64,000 nucleotides of DNA, taken from assembly GCA_900768845.1 (NCBI GenBank), contig CAAGEK010000008.1, forward strand, positions 1 through 64,000, given 5' to 3'. The translations under genes were made by a program, and so were the position numbers. Source of the DNA: Alphaproteobacteria bacterium. GTDB lineage: Bacteria; Pseudomonadota; Alphaproteobacteria; CAAGCB01; CAG-977. The notes under the pieces are model-generated. The model had not been told where the DNA came from, searched no databases, and saw only the letters and a program-made list of their open reading frames with translations. Within the stretch, counting starts at the first letter, position 1, and each line of letters starts with the position of its first letter. Shown piece by piece: positions 36,434 to 45,789 of the stretch.

Positions 36434-36496
36434 TTCGGTAATATTAAATAAAATCTTTCGTTTTTTTATAAAAGAATCCGCCTGAAACGGACGGAA

Positions 36497-36532
36497 AAAG
36501 AAAGCCCCCGATTTGCGAGGGGGCTTTCTCAG
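36497..36532 (-). terminator. intrinsic terminator of the phase-variable secreted-protein gene
   Basis: GAAAGCCCCC (36500-36509) pairs with GGGGGCTTTC (36519-36528); an A-run at 36495-36499 gives the minus-strand U-tract just past the stop at 36538. Confidence 0.85.
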
Positions 36533-36537
36533 TTTCC

Positions 36538-38420
36538 TTAATTGCATGGAAGGTTGAATTTTCTGATGTCGTTGTGTTTGTCGAAGATGTTGTCGCCGGA
36601 GGCTTCCGAAGCGGCTTTGCAAACTCCGTTGATTTCCAGTTTTGCGCCTTTGTCAAATTGCATTAATGTTGATCGAACGGCATCCTGAAAAGGGTCGTCG
36701 TTTTTGTCCCCTTTGCACCAAGGACAGCCAAGTCCGCGAATTTCACCGTTTTTGGTGATGGTGATTCTTTGCGCTCCTGAATCAGTACCGATGTAGCGGT
36801 TGCCTGCCGATACGGTACTGTCAATTTTTACATGGGTGATGTCGGAAAATAATTCGCCCGACGCTGTGTTGACGGGCGTCCCTTCAATGGTAAGCGGAGC
36901 CGTTATGTTGACATATCCCATGGTATCGTCGCCATAATTTTCCCAATTCGTCACAACATAAAGCGGTGTTTCTGAAGTTTTTATATCCGTTGAACCCGCA
37001 ATATTTACGGTGGCGTTTTTTCGCAAAGCAATAGCTCCGGATATAATATTTCCGTCAGCGTTTAATGACAACGTCGAATCAAAAACGATTATTCTGTTAT
37101 CTTTAATTATAGGCCCATCAGCAATTATAGGGCCGTTAGCATTAAAAGTGCTGTGGTATATCGTAAATGGGTCGACAATAAACTCCTGCTTATTAATAAG
37201 ATAAATAAGCTTCCCCGAAGAAGCGAGGTTAATTGTCGTTCTATTAAATTTTGCTACCTTTAATGTTACTTCACCGTTTATCTGAATATCAGCTTCATCA
37301 CTGTCTAGTTGATATAAATGTGAAACTCCCTCAAGATGCAAAGTCGAATTTTCGTCTACTGAAAGCTGAGTATATTTTGACATGTCTACGTCTTTTACTA
37401 AACTAGTTTCCCCTGTTCGTACAAAAATGGCATCCATTTTTAAATTATGGATTTCTCCGTTGATGAAAATAGCCGATTGCATATTTAGCGAAGATAGCGC
37501 GGGTGTATCTGTCGCTTTGCAGGCGGCGATGTCTTTAAAATACTTCGGGCCGACCAGTTTTTTATGGACATAATATTGTGGATCTATCACGCGTCCGTTT
37601 TCTATGACGGGCGTGAGGTCAATATCGTTTGCAACAAGAACAATGTCCGAAGAATTATCTATAGCCGCTTTAAAAGAGGCTTTGTCGGTGGCGACGGAAA
37701 CGTTGTCGTATTGCGCTAAAACCAGCGTTTCGCAGGCTTCTTTGATGCATTGATTGATTGTCGGCGAGCCTTCCGTCAAATCGCAGGTGTAGCCTTCTTC
37801 ACAAGCATTGTCATCCGTGCATCCCGAACATTTGTTCTGATGCGGGGTTTCAATTTCGCATAATTGATGAGGGCAGGCGTCAGGGCATAAATTTTTGCAT
37901 TCGCGGGCGGTCGTATCGCAAAACTGTTCGTCGGGACACGCCTGATCGTTTGAACATCCGTAACAAATATAAGAATGCCCGCTTTGGGGAGAGCATCCCT
38001 GCCCGTTGCAGGGATTACCCGAACAAGGATCCGTGCACACGCCGTTTTTGCATACTTTTAAATCGGGGCAGTGGCTGTCATCCGTGCATTCAAGACAGGA
38101 AAAATTTCCGTTCGATTCGTTGACGCAAATTTCGGAAGACGGACACGGATTCGGAGAACAGGGATTGATGCATACTTGGTCGACGCATCGTTCGTTTGCG
38201 TCGCAATCGGCGTCGGAAGAACAGTTCAGAGTTTTTTGCGCGCCGTTTTTGGAAGGAGAGAGCGGATCATCCAGAAGCGCGCCCAGTTTTGCGACGGATG
38301 AAACCTGAAAAGAATAAGAATCATCTAAAAGGTGTAAGGGGGGGGGGGTAAGTGTTCTATTGCAACAGATTGAAACGGCGCGAAAATAAGAGCCGTCCCG
38401 AGAAATAACCTTGTCCGCAT
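36538..38420 (-). CDS. phase-variable Cys-rich secreted protein (frame OFF in this sequence)
   Basis: With ATG at 38420 (AAAGGAG upstream), reading gives a signal peptide (MRTRLFLGTALIFAPFQSVA) and four more codons, then a run of eleven C. Eleven C shift the frame into a TAG after 30 codons. Twelve or nine C restore an open frame all the way to 36538, about 627 residues. The restored protein begins with LLDDSYSFQVSSVAKLGALLDD, matching the N-terminal motif of the two Cys-rich proteins at 23-26 kb. It continues with EGF-like Cys repeats (CSPNPCPSSEICV, CSGNPCNGQGC, CPDEQFCDTTARECK, EEGYTC) and then a ~370-residue beta-rich part with NG/DG turns suggestive of a beta-helix. Only 36538-38040 is open from an internal GTG. 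Likely a surface or secreted variable antigen; function unknown. Confidence 0.8.
38338..38348. repeat. G11/C11 homopolymer tract inside a coding region
   Basis: Eleven consecutive G on the plus strand (C on the coding strand) directly after the signal-peptide codons. Such tracts slip during replication and act as translational ON/OFF switches in contingency genes. Confidence 0.9.
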
Positions 38421-38567
38421 GAAAAAAACTCCTTTTTTTATTAAGTCAACTCCAAATAAGCATCATGGCATAAAATGAATCGCTATGCAAGATATACCGG
38501 AAACGGGCGGTTGACTTCGTTTCGTTCCGCGATTAAGGTTGCACAACAAAACATAGGAGAGGAAAAA

Positions 38568-39656
38568 ATGAAACGTTCAACGGTTACTTTGCCGAACTAT
38601 ATGATCGGGGAAGATGTTTTTGAAAAAGCCGGAGCAATTTTGAAAAAGTACGGCGACAAGGCGGTGATTGTCGGCGGGAAAAAAGCGATGGCGGCGGTCG
38701 GCGAAGAACTGACCCGCGCTTTGGCCAAAGAAGGCGTTTCCGTAACGGGGCAGGTGTGGTTCGGCGGCGATTCCACTTATGAAAACGTTGAAATGCTGGA
38801 AGAAAATCCCTTGGTAAAGCAAGCGGATATGGTTTTGGCCGCAGGCGGCGGAAAATGTTGCGACACCGCCAAAGTTCTGGCCGAAAAAACGGGAAAACCG
38901 CTGTTTACTTTTCCGACGATTTCATCGAATTGCGCGCCTTGCACGGCTTTGGCGATTATGTATAACGCGGACGGCAGTTTCAAAAACAATTTTTATTGTG
39001 CCCGACCGCCTTTGTTCGTTTTCATTAACGATCGCATAATCGCCGAAGCTCCGATCGAATATTTGCAGGCGGGAATCGGCGATGCGCTGAGCAAAGAACC
39101 CGAAGTGACGTTGGCTTTGCGCCATGTCGAATTGGATCAGAATTTGCTTGTGGGGCGCAGTCTGTGCGCCGCGTGTACCGAACCGTTGTTGCAGTTCGGG
39201 CGGGAGGCGTTGAAATCCTGTGAAGCGAAAAAGTCTTCCAAAGCGTTGCAGGAAGTGGCTTTGGACATTATCATTTCGACGGGGCTGGTCAGCAATATGA
39301 CGGTCTGTCCGGAGTTTTACTATAATACGAACATTGCCCACTGCTTTTATTACGGGGCGACGATTTTTCCCGCGGCGCATCAATATTTGCACGGTTTTCT
39401 GGTCGCGTACGGCGTGTTGGTTTTGTTGGACTACGACGGTCAGACTGAACTGCGCGATCGGGTCATTCGCTTTTTCCGCTCTGTCAAACTGCCGGTTACT
39501 TTGGCGGAAGTCGGACTGACGGCGGATGATTTGCCCGCATTGACCGAAAAGGCGACAAAAGTCCCCGGATGGCACGTCGACGGTTATGATTTGAATGCCG
39601 ACCGTTTCCGTCAATCCGTTTTAAATGTTGACGCTTTGGGGCGGAAAGCCGGATAA
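38568..39656 (+). CDS. glycerol dehydrogenase-like iron-containing alcohol dehydrogenase
   Basis: A 362-residue NAD-dependent, metal-containing dehydrogenase of the GldA group. Marks are KAVIVGGKKAM, the nucleotide-binding VLAAGGGKCCDTAKVLAEKTGKPLFTFPTISSNCAPCTALA, GIGDALSKEPEV (metal-binding Asp), and IAHCFYYGATIFPAAHQYLHGFLVAYG (metal-binding His residues). Substrate not determinable; glycerol or a related polyol/hydroxyketone is likely. The ATG at 38568 follows GGAGAGGAAAAA; the longer frame to 38475 is unsupported. It is transcribed away from the phase-variable gene. Confidence 0.85.
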   Translation: MKRSTVTLPNYMIGEDVFEKAGAILKKYGDKAVIVGGKKAMAAVGEELTRALAKEGVSVTGQVWFGGDSTYENVEMLEENPLVKQADMVLAAGGGKCCDTAKVLAEKTGKPLFTFPTISSNCAPCTALAIMYNADGSFKNNFYCARPPLFVFINDRIIAEAPIEYLQAGIGDALSKEPEVTLALRHVELDQNLLVGRSLCAACTEPLLQFGREALKSCEAKKSSKALQEVALDIIISTGLVSNMTVCPEFYYNTNIAHCFYYGATIFPAAHQYLHGFLVAYGVLVLLDYDGQTELRDRVIRFFRSVKLPVTLAEVGLTADDLPALTEKATKVPGWHVDGYDLNADRFRQSVLNVDALGRKAG

Positions 39657-39681
39657 GATTCGAGCTGAAAAAAAAGAAAAA

Positions 39682-39716
39682 GCGGCCGGTTCGGGATGTT
39701 TCCCGCCGGCCGCCGT
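39682..39716 (+). terminator. hairpin after the glycerol dehydrogenase-like gene
   Basis: GCGGCCGG (39682-39689) pairs with CCGGCCGC (39706-39713); an inner CGGGA/TCCCG pair extends it. Only CGTTTTA follows. Confidence 0.65.
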
Positions 39717-39886
39717 TTTATCGGGCAATTCGGACAGGCCGGCAAGGACGGTCTTTTCAGGGTTCGTTTTGCCCTCCGCCCCTTTTATCGGACGGTTCGA
39801 ACAGGAAAGAATGCCGGAAACGCCGTTTTACATTCGGCGAGATTCCGTTTCAATAACCGGAGAGGCGTTTTTGCGAAAAAGCACAC

Positions 39887-41956
39887 CTATATCAGGGATT
39901 TTCCCGTGGCGGCAAGGCGGGCGTCCCAGCGTGACAGCAAAATTTCCGTTTCTTCCGGCGGCAACGGTCTGGAAAACAGGTAGCCTTGGATAATATCGCA
40001 TCCCAGATCGCGCAGAATTTCAAAATTTTGTTTATTTTCAACGCCTTCTGCCAGTACGGATAAATTCAGGGCGTGCGCCATGGCTATGGTTGCGCGGACG
40101 ATTTCCGTATTGACGGGATCGCTGAGCTGTAAGACGAAAGAACGGTCTATTTTTAATTTTTTCATCGGAAAACTGCGTAAAACGCTGAGCGACGAATACC
40201 CTGTCCCGAAATCGTCCAAAGCGCACCGGACGTTGTTGTCCAGCAAAGTTTGAATGATACGTTGGGCGTTTTTCGGGTCGTACATCGCCGAACTTTCCGT
40301 CAGCTCCAACTCCAGCAGATAAGGCGGCAACCCCGTATTGTCCAAAGTGCGGTCGATCATGCGCAACAGCTGGTTTTCATTATGGAACTGGCGTCCGGAA
40401 ATGTTGACGGCGACGGGGATGGCGGACAACCCCATCGCGTACCATTTCTGGTTCCATGTGCAGGCTTGGTTTAAAATGTTTTCCGCCAGCATATCGATCA
40501 AACCGTACTCTTCGGCTTCGGGAATGAAATCGGCGGGCGGAATCATCCCGTCGCCGCTTTTCCAGCGGGCAAGGGCTTCCAATCCGATGATGCGTCCCGT
40601 TTTAATATCGACTTGCGGTTGGAAATAGGGGAAAATCTCGTTGTTTTCCAAAGCCTGCTTCAATCGTTTATGCATACTGATCTTTGCGACGGAAGGCAGG
40701 GACAGCTCGCCCGTGTAAATGCGCATCGACCCCTTGTCGTCGGTTCGCGCTTTTTCCAACGCCAAATCCGCATGGGAAATCAGACGGTCGATGTTTTCGC
40801 CGTCCTGAGGGCAAAAGCAAACGCCGATACAAACGGAAACGTCAAATTCCAATCCGTCGACGTTCAGCGAGCTTGTAAAAGCGCGCAGGATTTTTTCGAT
40901 TTTGTCTTCGGCTTCCAAACTGAAATCCAAACCGCACAACAGCGCGACGAAATGATGTCCGCCGGTTCTGAGCAGAACGTCTTGGGCGGACAGACACCCT
41001 TTGATGCGGGCGGCCATTTCCGACAACAGCCGCGCTCCGATGACGTGTCCCGCGACGGCGTTGATCTGTCCCACGCTGTCCGGAGCGATGGACAGGACGG
41101 CGACCTGCTTTTTAGCGGCTTTCGCATCTTCCAGAATGCGGGGGAAGTTTTCTTTCAGGTATGCATAGTTGCCGACGCCCGTTTCGGCGTCATGAAACGC
41201 CAGATATTGCAACTGCATTTCCTTTTGGCGTCGTTCCGTAACGTCGCGGAACTGGGCGATATAAAAATCGTCGGCCGTGCCCAGAGAAATTTCCAAAGAA
41301 ACGTCGCGGCAGTTTTCATGGCTCACCGTCGTTGTAAAGACGGTTTGAGCGGCCAGATACGGATTCAGCATGAATTGTTTTAATATTTCCGCGGCGTCCG
41401 AATCGGGGAACAGGGAAAAGACGTTTCCGGTTTTCAGCTTTTCCTCGGAACACCCCGGCAAGCCGGCAATCGCCGGCGAACTGAACAAAACGGCTCCGCG
41501 ACGGTCGAAAGCGATGACGCCTTCTTTGATATTTTTCAAAACGGCCGATTGAATGTTGTTTTGTTTCTGGTCGTGTGTAACGTCAATCCAAATTCCGTTC
41601 CATACGACGGATCCGTCCTTTTTAAAAGAAGGACAGGCGTATCCGAAAAAGCGTTTTGTTTCTCCGGAAGACAGGATGATGCGGAATTTTTCTTCGGAAA
41701 CGTTTTTTTCACGTTCCGAACGGGCGATTTCTTCGGCGAAAGCGTCTTTGTCGCTCCAATGCATAAATTCCAAACATCCGTCCGCGTCGGCGGGGATTTT
41801 TTCTCTGGCCGTCAATCCTAACAATTCGCGCCCCTTTGTAGAAATGAAGGGGTATTCGATTTTTCCGCCGGCGGTTTTCACGCGCTGAAAGGCGACTGCG
41901 GGAAGGTCTTTGATCGCCGAAGCGTAGGAAAAGGATTTATGATTGGTCTTTAACAT
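39887..41956 (-). CDS. PAS-GGDEF(degenerate)-EAL cyclic-di-GMP phosphodiesterase
   Basis: A protein of about 689 residues. Two PAS-like sensory segments occupy the first ~250 residues (one ends WIDVTHDQKQN, the next FRDVTERRQKEMQ). A GGDEF-type domain follows whose signature is RTGGHHF near residue 332: the catalytic Asp-Glu are His-His, so cyclase activity is not expected. An intact EAL domain comes last: EALARW near 461, NISGRQF, ELTESSAMYD, DDFGTGYSS, KIDRSFV, LAEGVE, and QGYLFSRP. It should hydrolyse c-di-GMP and so favour motility over attachment. No membrane segment is visible. The start at 41956 has AGAGG upstream; 41998 and 42007 are alternatives. No adjacent partner gene. Confidence 0.9.
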   Translation of the reverse strand: MLKTNHKSFSYASAIKDLPAVAFQRVKTAGGKIEYPFISTKGRELLGLTAREKIPADADGCLEFMHWSDKDAFAEEIARSEREKNVSEEKFRIILSSGETKRFFGYACPSFKKDGSVVWNGIWIDVTHDQKQNNIQSAVLKNIKEGVIAFDRRGAVLFSSPAIAGLPGCSEEKLKTGNVFSLFPDSDAAEILKQFMLNPYLAAQTVFTTTVSHENCRDVSLEISLGTADDFYIAQFRDVTERRQKEMQLQYLAFHDAETGVGNYAYLKENFPRILEDAKAAKKQVAVLSIAPDSVGQINAVAGHVIGARLLSEMAARIKGCLSAQDVLLRTGGHHFVALLCGLDFSLEAEDKIEKILRAFTSSLNVDGLEFDVSVCIGVCFCPQDGENIDRLISHADLALEKARTDDKGSMRIYTGELSLPSVAKISMHKRLKQALENNEIFPYFQPQVDIKTGRIIGLEALARWKSGDGMIPPADFIPEAEEYGLIDMLAENILNQACTWNQKWYAMGLSAIPVAVNISGRQFHNENQLLRMIDRTLDNTGLPPYLLELELTESSAMYDPKNAQRIIQTLLDNNVRCALDDFGTGYSSLSVLRSFPMKKLKIDRSFVLQLSDPVNTEIVRATIAMAHALNLSVLAEGVENKQNFEILRDLGCDIIQGYLFSRPLPPEETEILLSRWDARLAATGKSLI

Positions 41957-42066
41957 AAACAAAGCCTCTGAAAACACTGATTGTTTAAAGTGTAACATTC
42001 CCGTCAAAGCAGGTCAAACGATGCTTTGTGCGTCGGACGAAATTAGATGCGGGCGGCCGCAAGGGA

Positions 42067-42603
42067 TTAATACAAAAGAATGCCCGCAAGTCCGCTTAAA
42101 GCGATGACGGCGATGGAATTGAACTTGAAGCCTCTGAGCAAAATCATTGATGCTGCCGTAATGCCGAGGGCTTTACAGTCACAGGCCGACGCCGCACCCC
42201 CCGCAACCGCCAAAACGAAAATGCCCGCCCCGCCCGCGGCGATCAAACCGACGGCAACGGATTTCAACGCTTTCAAAACGGCTTGAACGTATCGGGAATC
42301 CCTGTGTTTGCAAAAAAAACGGTAGCAGGTCAGGGAAACGATAACGCCGAAAATGACACATCCGGACGTGGCGGCGATCGCGCCGGCGAAACCTGCGACT
42401 TTTAATCCGGTGAAGCTTGACGCATTAACGGCCAAAGGCCCCGGAGTCATTTGGGAAATCGCCAGTATGTCGGCGTATTCCTTTAATGTCAGCCAGCCTT
42501 TTTCGTTGACGATTTTACTTTGAATCAACGCGACGACCGAATATCCGCCGCCGATGCTGAACATTCCGATTTGGACAAATGTCAGCCATAAATCAAATAA
42601 CAC
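42067..42603 (-). CDS. chromate transporter, half 2
   Basis: A 178-residue membrane protein of the short-chain CHR type (PF02417). The diagnostic sequences are FVQIGMFSIGGGYSVVALIQ and LAISQMTPGPLAVNASSFTG. Short-chain proteins work as pairs, one half per orientation. It overlaps the preceding half by 11 bases. The natural substrate may be chromate or another oxyanion. Confidence 0.85.
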   Translation of the reverse strand: MLFDLWLTFVQIGMFSIGGGYSVVALIQSKIVNEKGWLTLKEYADILAISQMTPGPLAVNASSFTGLKVAGFAGAIAATSGCVIFGVIVSLTCYRFFCKHRDSRYVQAVLKALKSVAVGLIAAGGAGIFVLAVAGGAASACDCKALGITAASMILLRGFKFNSIAVIALSGLAGILLY

Positions 42604-43165
42604 GGCCGTCCCCTTTGTCCCGTTTGAACCGGACGGCCGTTATGTAAAACGCCAAAGTCAGAAAAATCAAAACGAACGCGTCAAGTTTGAAGGCAAAGGA
42701 TGCAATGAATAAAACGCCTGAGGTTATCAGGCATTTCCCGTTTTTCTCCTCCAGCAGGTTTTGCCCCAAATCCATGACCACATCGGCCATGATCGCGGCC
42801 ATTGAAGCCGTCATCCCTTTCAACGCCGCGTTTACGGCGGGGTTTGCAATCAGTTCTTTGTACCCCGACGCGACAAAAGACAAAATGATCAAAGGCGGCA
42901 GAACGGACGCGATGCACCCGACCGCCGCCCCTGCAAATCCCGCCGCCGCGTATCCTGTCAAAGCCGCCAGATTGATGGCAATGGCTCCCGGAACGGATTG
43001 AGCCACCGCCGTCATTTCCATCAGGTCTTTTTTATCAAAAAAGCCGCCTTTTTTAACATAGGTTTCAAGAAACAGCGGCACGACCATATAACCGCCGCCG
43101 ATGGCGACGCAACTGATGGAAAAATTGGTCTTGAACAGCCAAAGCAAACGGCGCGTCAACGTCAT
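42593..43165 (-). CDS. chromate transporter, half 1
   Basis: A 190-residue membrane protein homologous to the neighbouring half: FSISCVAIGGGYMVVPLFLETYVKK and MTAVAQSVPGAIAINLAALTG are the CHR signatures. The ATG at 43165 overlaps the creD stop in an ATGA arrangement and is preceded by AAAGGAAAG; the upstream frame to 43198 lies within creD. The pair replaces a full-length ChrA. Confidence 0.85.
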   Translation of the reverse strand: MTLTRRLLWLFKTNFSISCVAIGGGYMVVPLFLETYVKKGGFFDKKDLMEMTAVAQSVPGAIAINLAALTGYAAAGFAGAAVGCIASVLPPLIILSFVASGYKELIANPAVNAALKGMTASMAAIMADVVMDLGQNLLEEKNGKCLITSGVLFIASFAFKLDAFVLIFLTLAFYITAVRFKRDKGDGRVI

Positions 43166-44523
43166 TTCGTTTCGCTTTCCTTTCCGGCCGGCTCGCAAAG
43201 AATCTCAGGTTCTCCGGCTCTTTCGTTTAAATGGACGGTCACTTTCATCAACGCTCCCAACGCACACAGCAAAATGAACGTTCCGATTAACAGGGCGTAA
43301 TCGGCCGAAGACAACATCACATACAGCAAACTGTATAAAACGCCCGTCGATACGGCGCAAATGCCCGCGGATTTAACGTCGTTTTGCGCCCCGAAAACAT
43401 ACAGGGATATCATTGACGTAACGACCGCCGCCGCCAGAAAATAGGCGATTCCGAACGGCAGGTGTTCCGCCAGCGACAACACCGTCAGGAAAAACGCCGC
43501 GACAGCCAGCCCGACGACAATGTATTGGATTTCCCCGAATTTTTTCTTTATCCGCAATTCGATGACAAACATCGTCATGAACGTCAGGGCGATGAACATA
43601 ATTCCGTAACCGCATAAACGCAGGGCTTTTTTATAAACGGGCATCGTGTTGAACAAAGACACCGACGCCGCCTTGCCGTTCAGATTGTTTATCCCGACGA
43701 AGGTTTGAGAATATCCTCTGGCAATATAAGGAATGTTCCATTCCGCTCTGAACCCGTTTTCGGTTATTTCTGGCGCATCGGGGCGGAACGCGCCGCGAAA
43801 GACCGGATGAGGCCACGAAGACGTGACGATGAAACGGCTTTTTTTACCGACCGGCTTCAATATCGTTTCTCCGCTGCCGTTGTATAAAAAGCTCATGAAG
43901 AACGGAATTTCTTTCATGGTCTTTTTTATGGAAACGGGTGCGGAAACGCCTTCCAAAGATCCCCATTGCGTATAGGGCGATAAATCCAACGTTTCGTTGC
44001 CGAATGTCATGGAAATGTCTCCGCGCACCGCCGAAGCGTCCATCCCCATATTCAAGGTGATGTCATTCCATTGTATTTTGCCGTGATTTTCGGCGGATTT
44101 AAAATCATTTTGCGCAAAGTGACCGGTAATTCGGGCTTTTGCTTTATAAACCAAAACGCTGTAGATGCCTTGATGACGGATTTCCGGTTCAAGAGTCACA
44201 CCGATATTTAATTCGGACGGCAGGACGGCCAGATTTTCAGTGCGCGTTTGAGTAACGGAAACATAAGCTTTTTTTTCGGAGGAATATTCTTTTACTTCGT
44301 ACTGTATTTGCACGGGCACATTCAGGACAGGCCCCGTAATCTCCTGCGTTTTCCCCCACGCTCTGGCGATTTCTTCGGATACGTTGTCGAAACGTTCGGA
44401 ACGCCCGCTGACAACGGTTTCAACCATAATCAACGGAATGCCCAGCAACAAAACGAACACGCCGATTAAAAAGAACCGGCCGCCGGCCGTTTTGGATATT
44501 TCTTTATAAAGCTTTTCAGACAT
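43162..44523 (-). CDS. creD: inner-membrane protein CreD
   Basis: A 453-residue protein of the CreD family: N-terminal membrane helix (FFLIGVFVLLLGIPLIMVE), a large periplasmic beta domain containing GRSERFDNVSEEIARAWGKTQEITGPVLNVP, and a block of five or six C-terminal helices (KALRLCGYGIMFIALTFMTMFVIEL onward). In enterics it belongs to the CreBC regulon and affects envelope integrity and beta-lactam/colicin tolerance; no creBC is present here. It is translationally coupled to the chromate transporter pair. Confidence 0.88.
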   Translation of the reverse strand: MSEKLYKEISKTAGGRFFLIGVFVLLLGIPLIMVETVVSGRSERFDNVSEEIARAWGKTQEITGPVLNVPVQIQYEVKEYSSEKKAYVSVTQTRTENLAVLPSELNIGVTLEPEIRHQGIYSVLVYKAKARITGHFAQNDFKSAENHGKIQWNDITLNMGMDASAVRGDISMTFGNETLDLSPYTQWGSLEGVSAPVSIKKTMKEIPFFMSFLYNGSGETILKPVGKKSRFIVTSSWPHPVFRGAFRPDAPEITENGFRAEWNIPYIARGYSQTFVGINNLNGKAASVSLFNTMPVYKKALRLCGYGIMFIALTFMTMFVIELRIKKKFGEIQYIVVGLAVAAFFLTVLSLAEHLPFGIAYFLAAAVVTSMISLYVFGAQNDVKSAGICAVSTGVLYSLLYVMLSSADYALLIGTFILLCALGALMKVTVHLNERAGEPEILCEPAGKESETK

Positions 44524-44574
44524 TTGCGTTTTTCCTTGTATGACACGGACGTCCGTCCCCCGCGTAACGGTGTT

Positions 44575-45789
44575 TTACTGATAACGCAACGCTTCAATGG
44601 GGTCAAGCTTCATGGCTTTGTAAGCGGGAAACACACCGGAAACGACGCCGACGACGATCGCCACCGTAAAAGACAGTACGACGGGCCACAGGCTGAACGG
44701 AACGGCGGTTTTGTAAATATAACCGCCCAGTTGGGACAGGCCGACGCCCAAAACCAGCCCGATGACACTGCCGATCAGGGAAATCAGAATCGCTTCAAAC
44801 AGAAATTGCAACATAATCCAGTCGTTCGGTGCGCCCAAAGCCTTGCGAATGCCGATTTCCCGTGTCCGTTCGGTTACGGAAACCAGCATCATGTTGACAA
44901 TGCCGATCGATCCGACGACCAGAGAAATGGACGCAATCGCCGCCAGCAAAATCGACAGCACCGTTCCGATCAGTTTTATGTTTTCAACAAATTCGGCAAT
45001 GTTGAAAATTCTGAAATCGTCGGGATCGTCGTCCTTTATTTTATGGCGGGCGCGCAGAAAACGGGTGATGCGCTGTTCGACGATGTTCAAATCCTCCGTT
45101 TCGACGAATTTGACCGCCATATGGTTGATGGCGTTCAATTTTGCATAACGGTTGAAGCGTTGTTGAACCGTTTTCAGGGGCATCATCACGCTGGCGTCCT
45201 GATTCGCGCCGCCGGTGCTGGAACCTTTTTGTTTCAAAATCCCGACGACGCGGAAAGGCTGGTTCCCGATGCGGAAGGTTTTGCCCAAAGCGTCTTCATA
45301 AGGGAACAGCTCGGTCATGACTTCGTTTCCGATGACGACGTTGCTGCTGCCCCGTTTGATGTCCTGATCGTTCAACATCCTGCCGCGGGCAAGTTCCCAG
45401 TTCGCCGTTTTCATGTATTCCGGAGTGGTGCCCAGAATGCTGACGCTCCAGTTTTTGGAACCGTTGACGGCCTGAGCCGACGCGCTGAGAACCGGAGCGA
45501 CCACGTCTATGCCGTTGAGCCGGCGCAACGCCAGAGCGTCGTCCAATGTAATCGAAGTCGTGGGACCCGATGTTTTTACGGTGGCTTTGGGACGTTGGGA
45601 ACGGATGATCAGCAGGTTGCTGCCCATGGCGACGAAGCGTTCCTGAATGATGTTTTGAACGGTCTGTCCGGCCGCAACCATCATCACGACCGCGCATACG
45701 CCGATGATGATTCCCAACGTCGTCAAAAACGAACGGAGTTTGTTTCCCGTCATCGACAAACAGGCTTCCTGTAAAATGGCCTTGATCAT
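44575..45789 (-). CDS. MacB-type ABC transporter permease
   Basis: A 404-residue permease with the MacB periplasmic core and an FtsX-like domain. The N-terminal helix carries LRSFLTTLGIIIGVCAVVMMVAAG. A long periplasmic region follows, then three C-terminal helices with VGSIGIVNMMLVSVTERTREIGIRKALGA. It lacks an ATPase domain, which is encoded separately just upstream with a four-base overlap. It couples ATP hydrolysis to transport through the MacA-like adaptor and TolC-like duct. Substrate unknown (macrolide, peptide or siderophore are typical). Confidence 0.9.
   Translation of the reverse strand: MIKAILQEACLSMTGNKLRSFLTTLGIIIGVCAVVMMVAAGQTVQNIIQERFVAMGSNLLIIRSQRPKATVKTSGPTTSITLDDALALRRLNGIDVVAPVLSASAQAVNGSKNWSVSILGTTPEYMKTANWELARGRMLNDQDIKRGSSNVVIGNEVMTELFPYEDALGKTFRIGNQPFRVVGILKQKGSSTGGANQDASVMMPLKTVQQRFNRYAKLNAINHMAVKFVETEDLNIVEQRITRFLRARHKIKDDDPDDFRIFNIAEFVENIKLIGTVLSILLAAIASISLVVGSIGIVNMMLVSVTERTREIGIRKALGAPNDWIMLQFLFEAILISLIGSVIGLVLGVGLSQLGGYIYKTAVPFSLWPVVLSFTVAIVVGVVSGVFPAYKAMKLDPIEALRYQ

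Noticed and set aside
36538..38040. Treating the frame from GTG 38040 as a complete gene
   Set aside because: It would start in the middle of a Cys-rich repeat with no signal peptide, while a proper start with signal peptide exists at 38420 separated only by the C11 frameshift.
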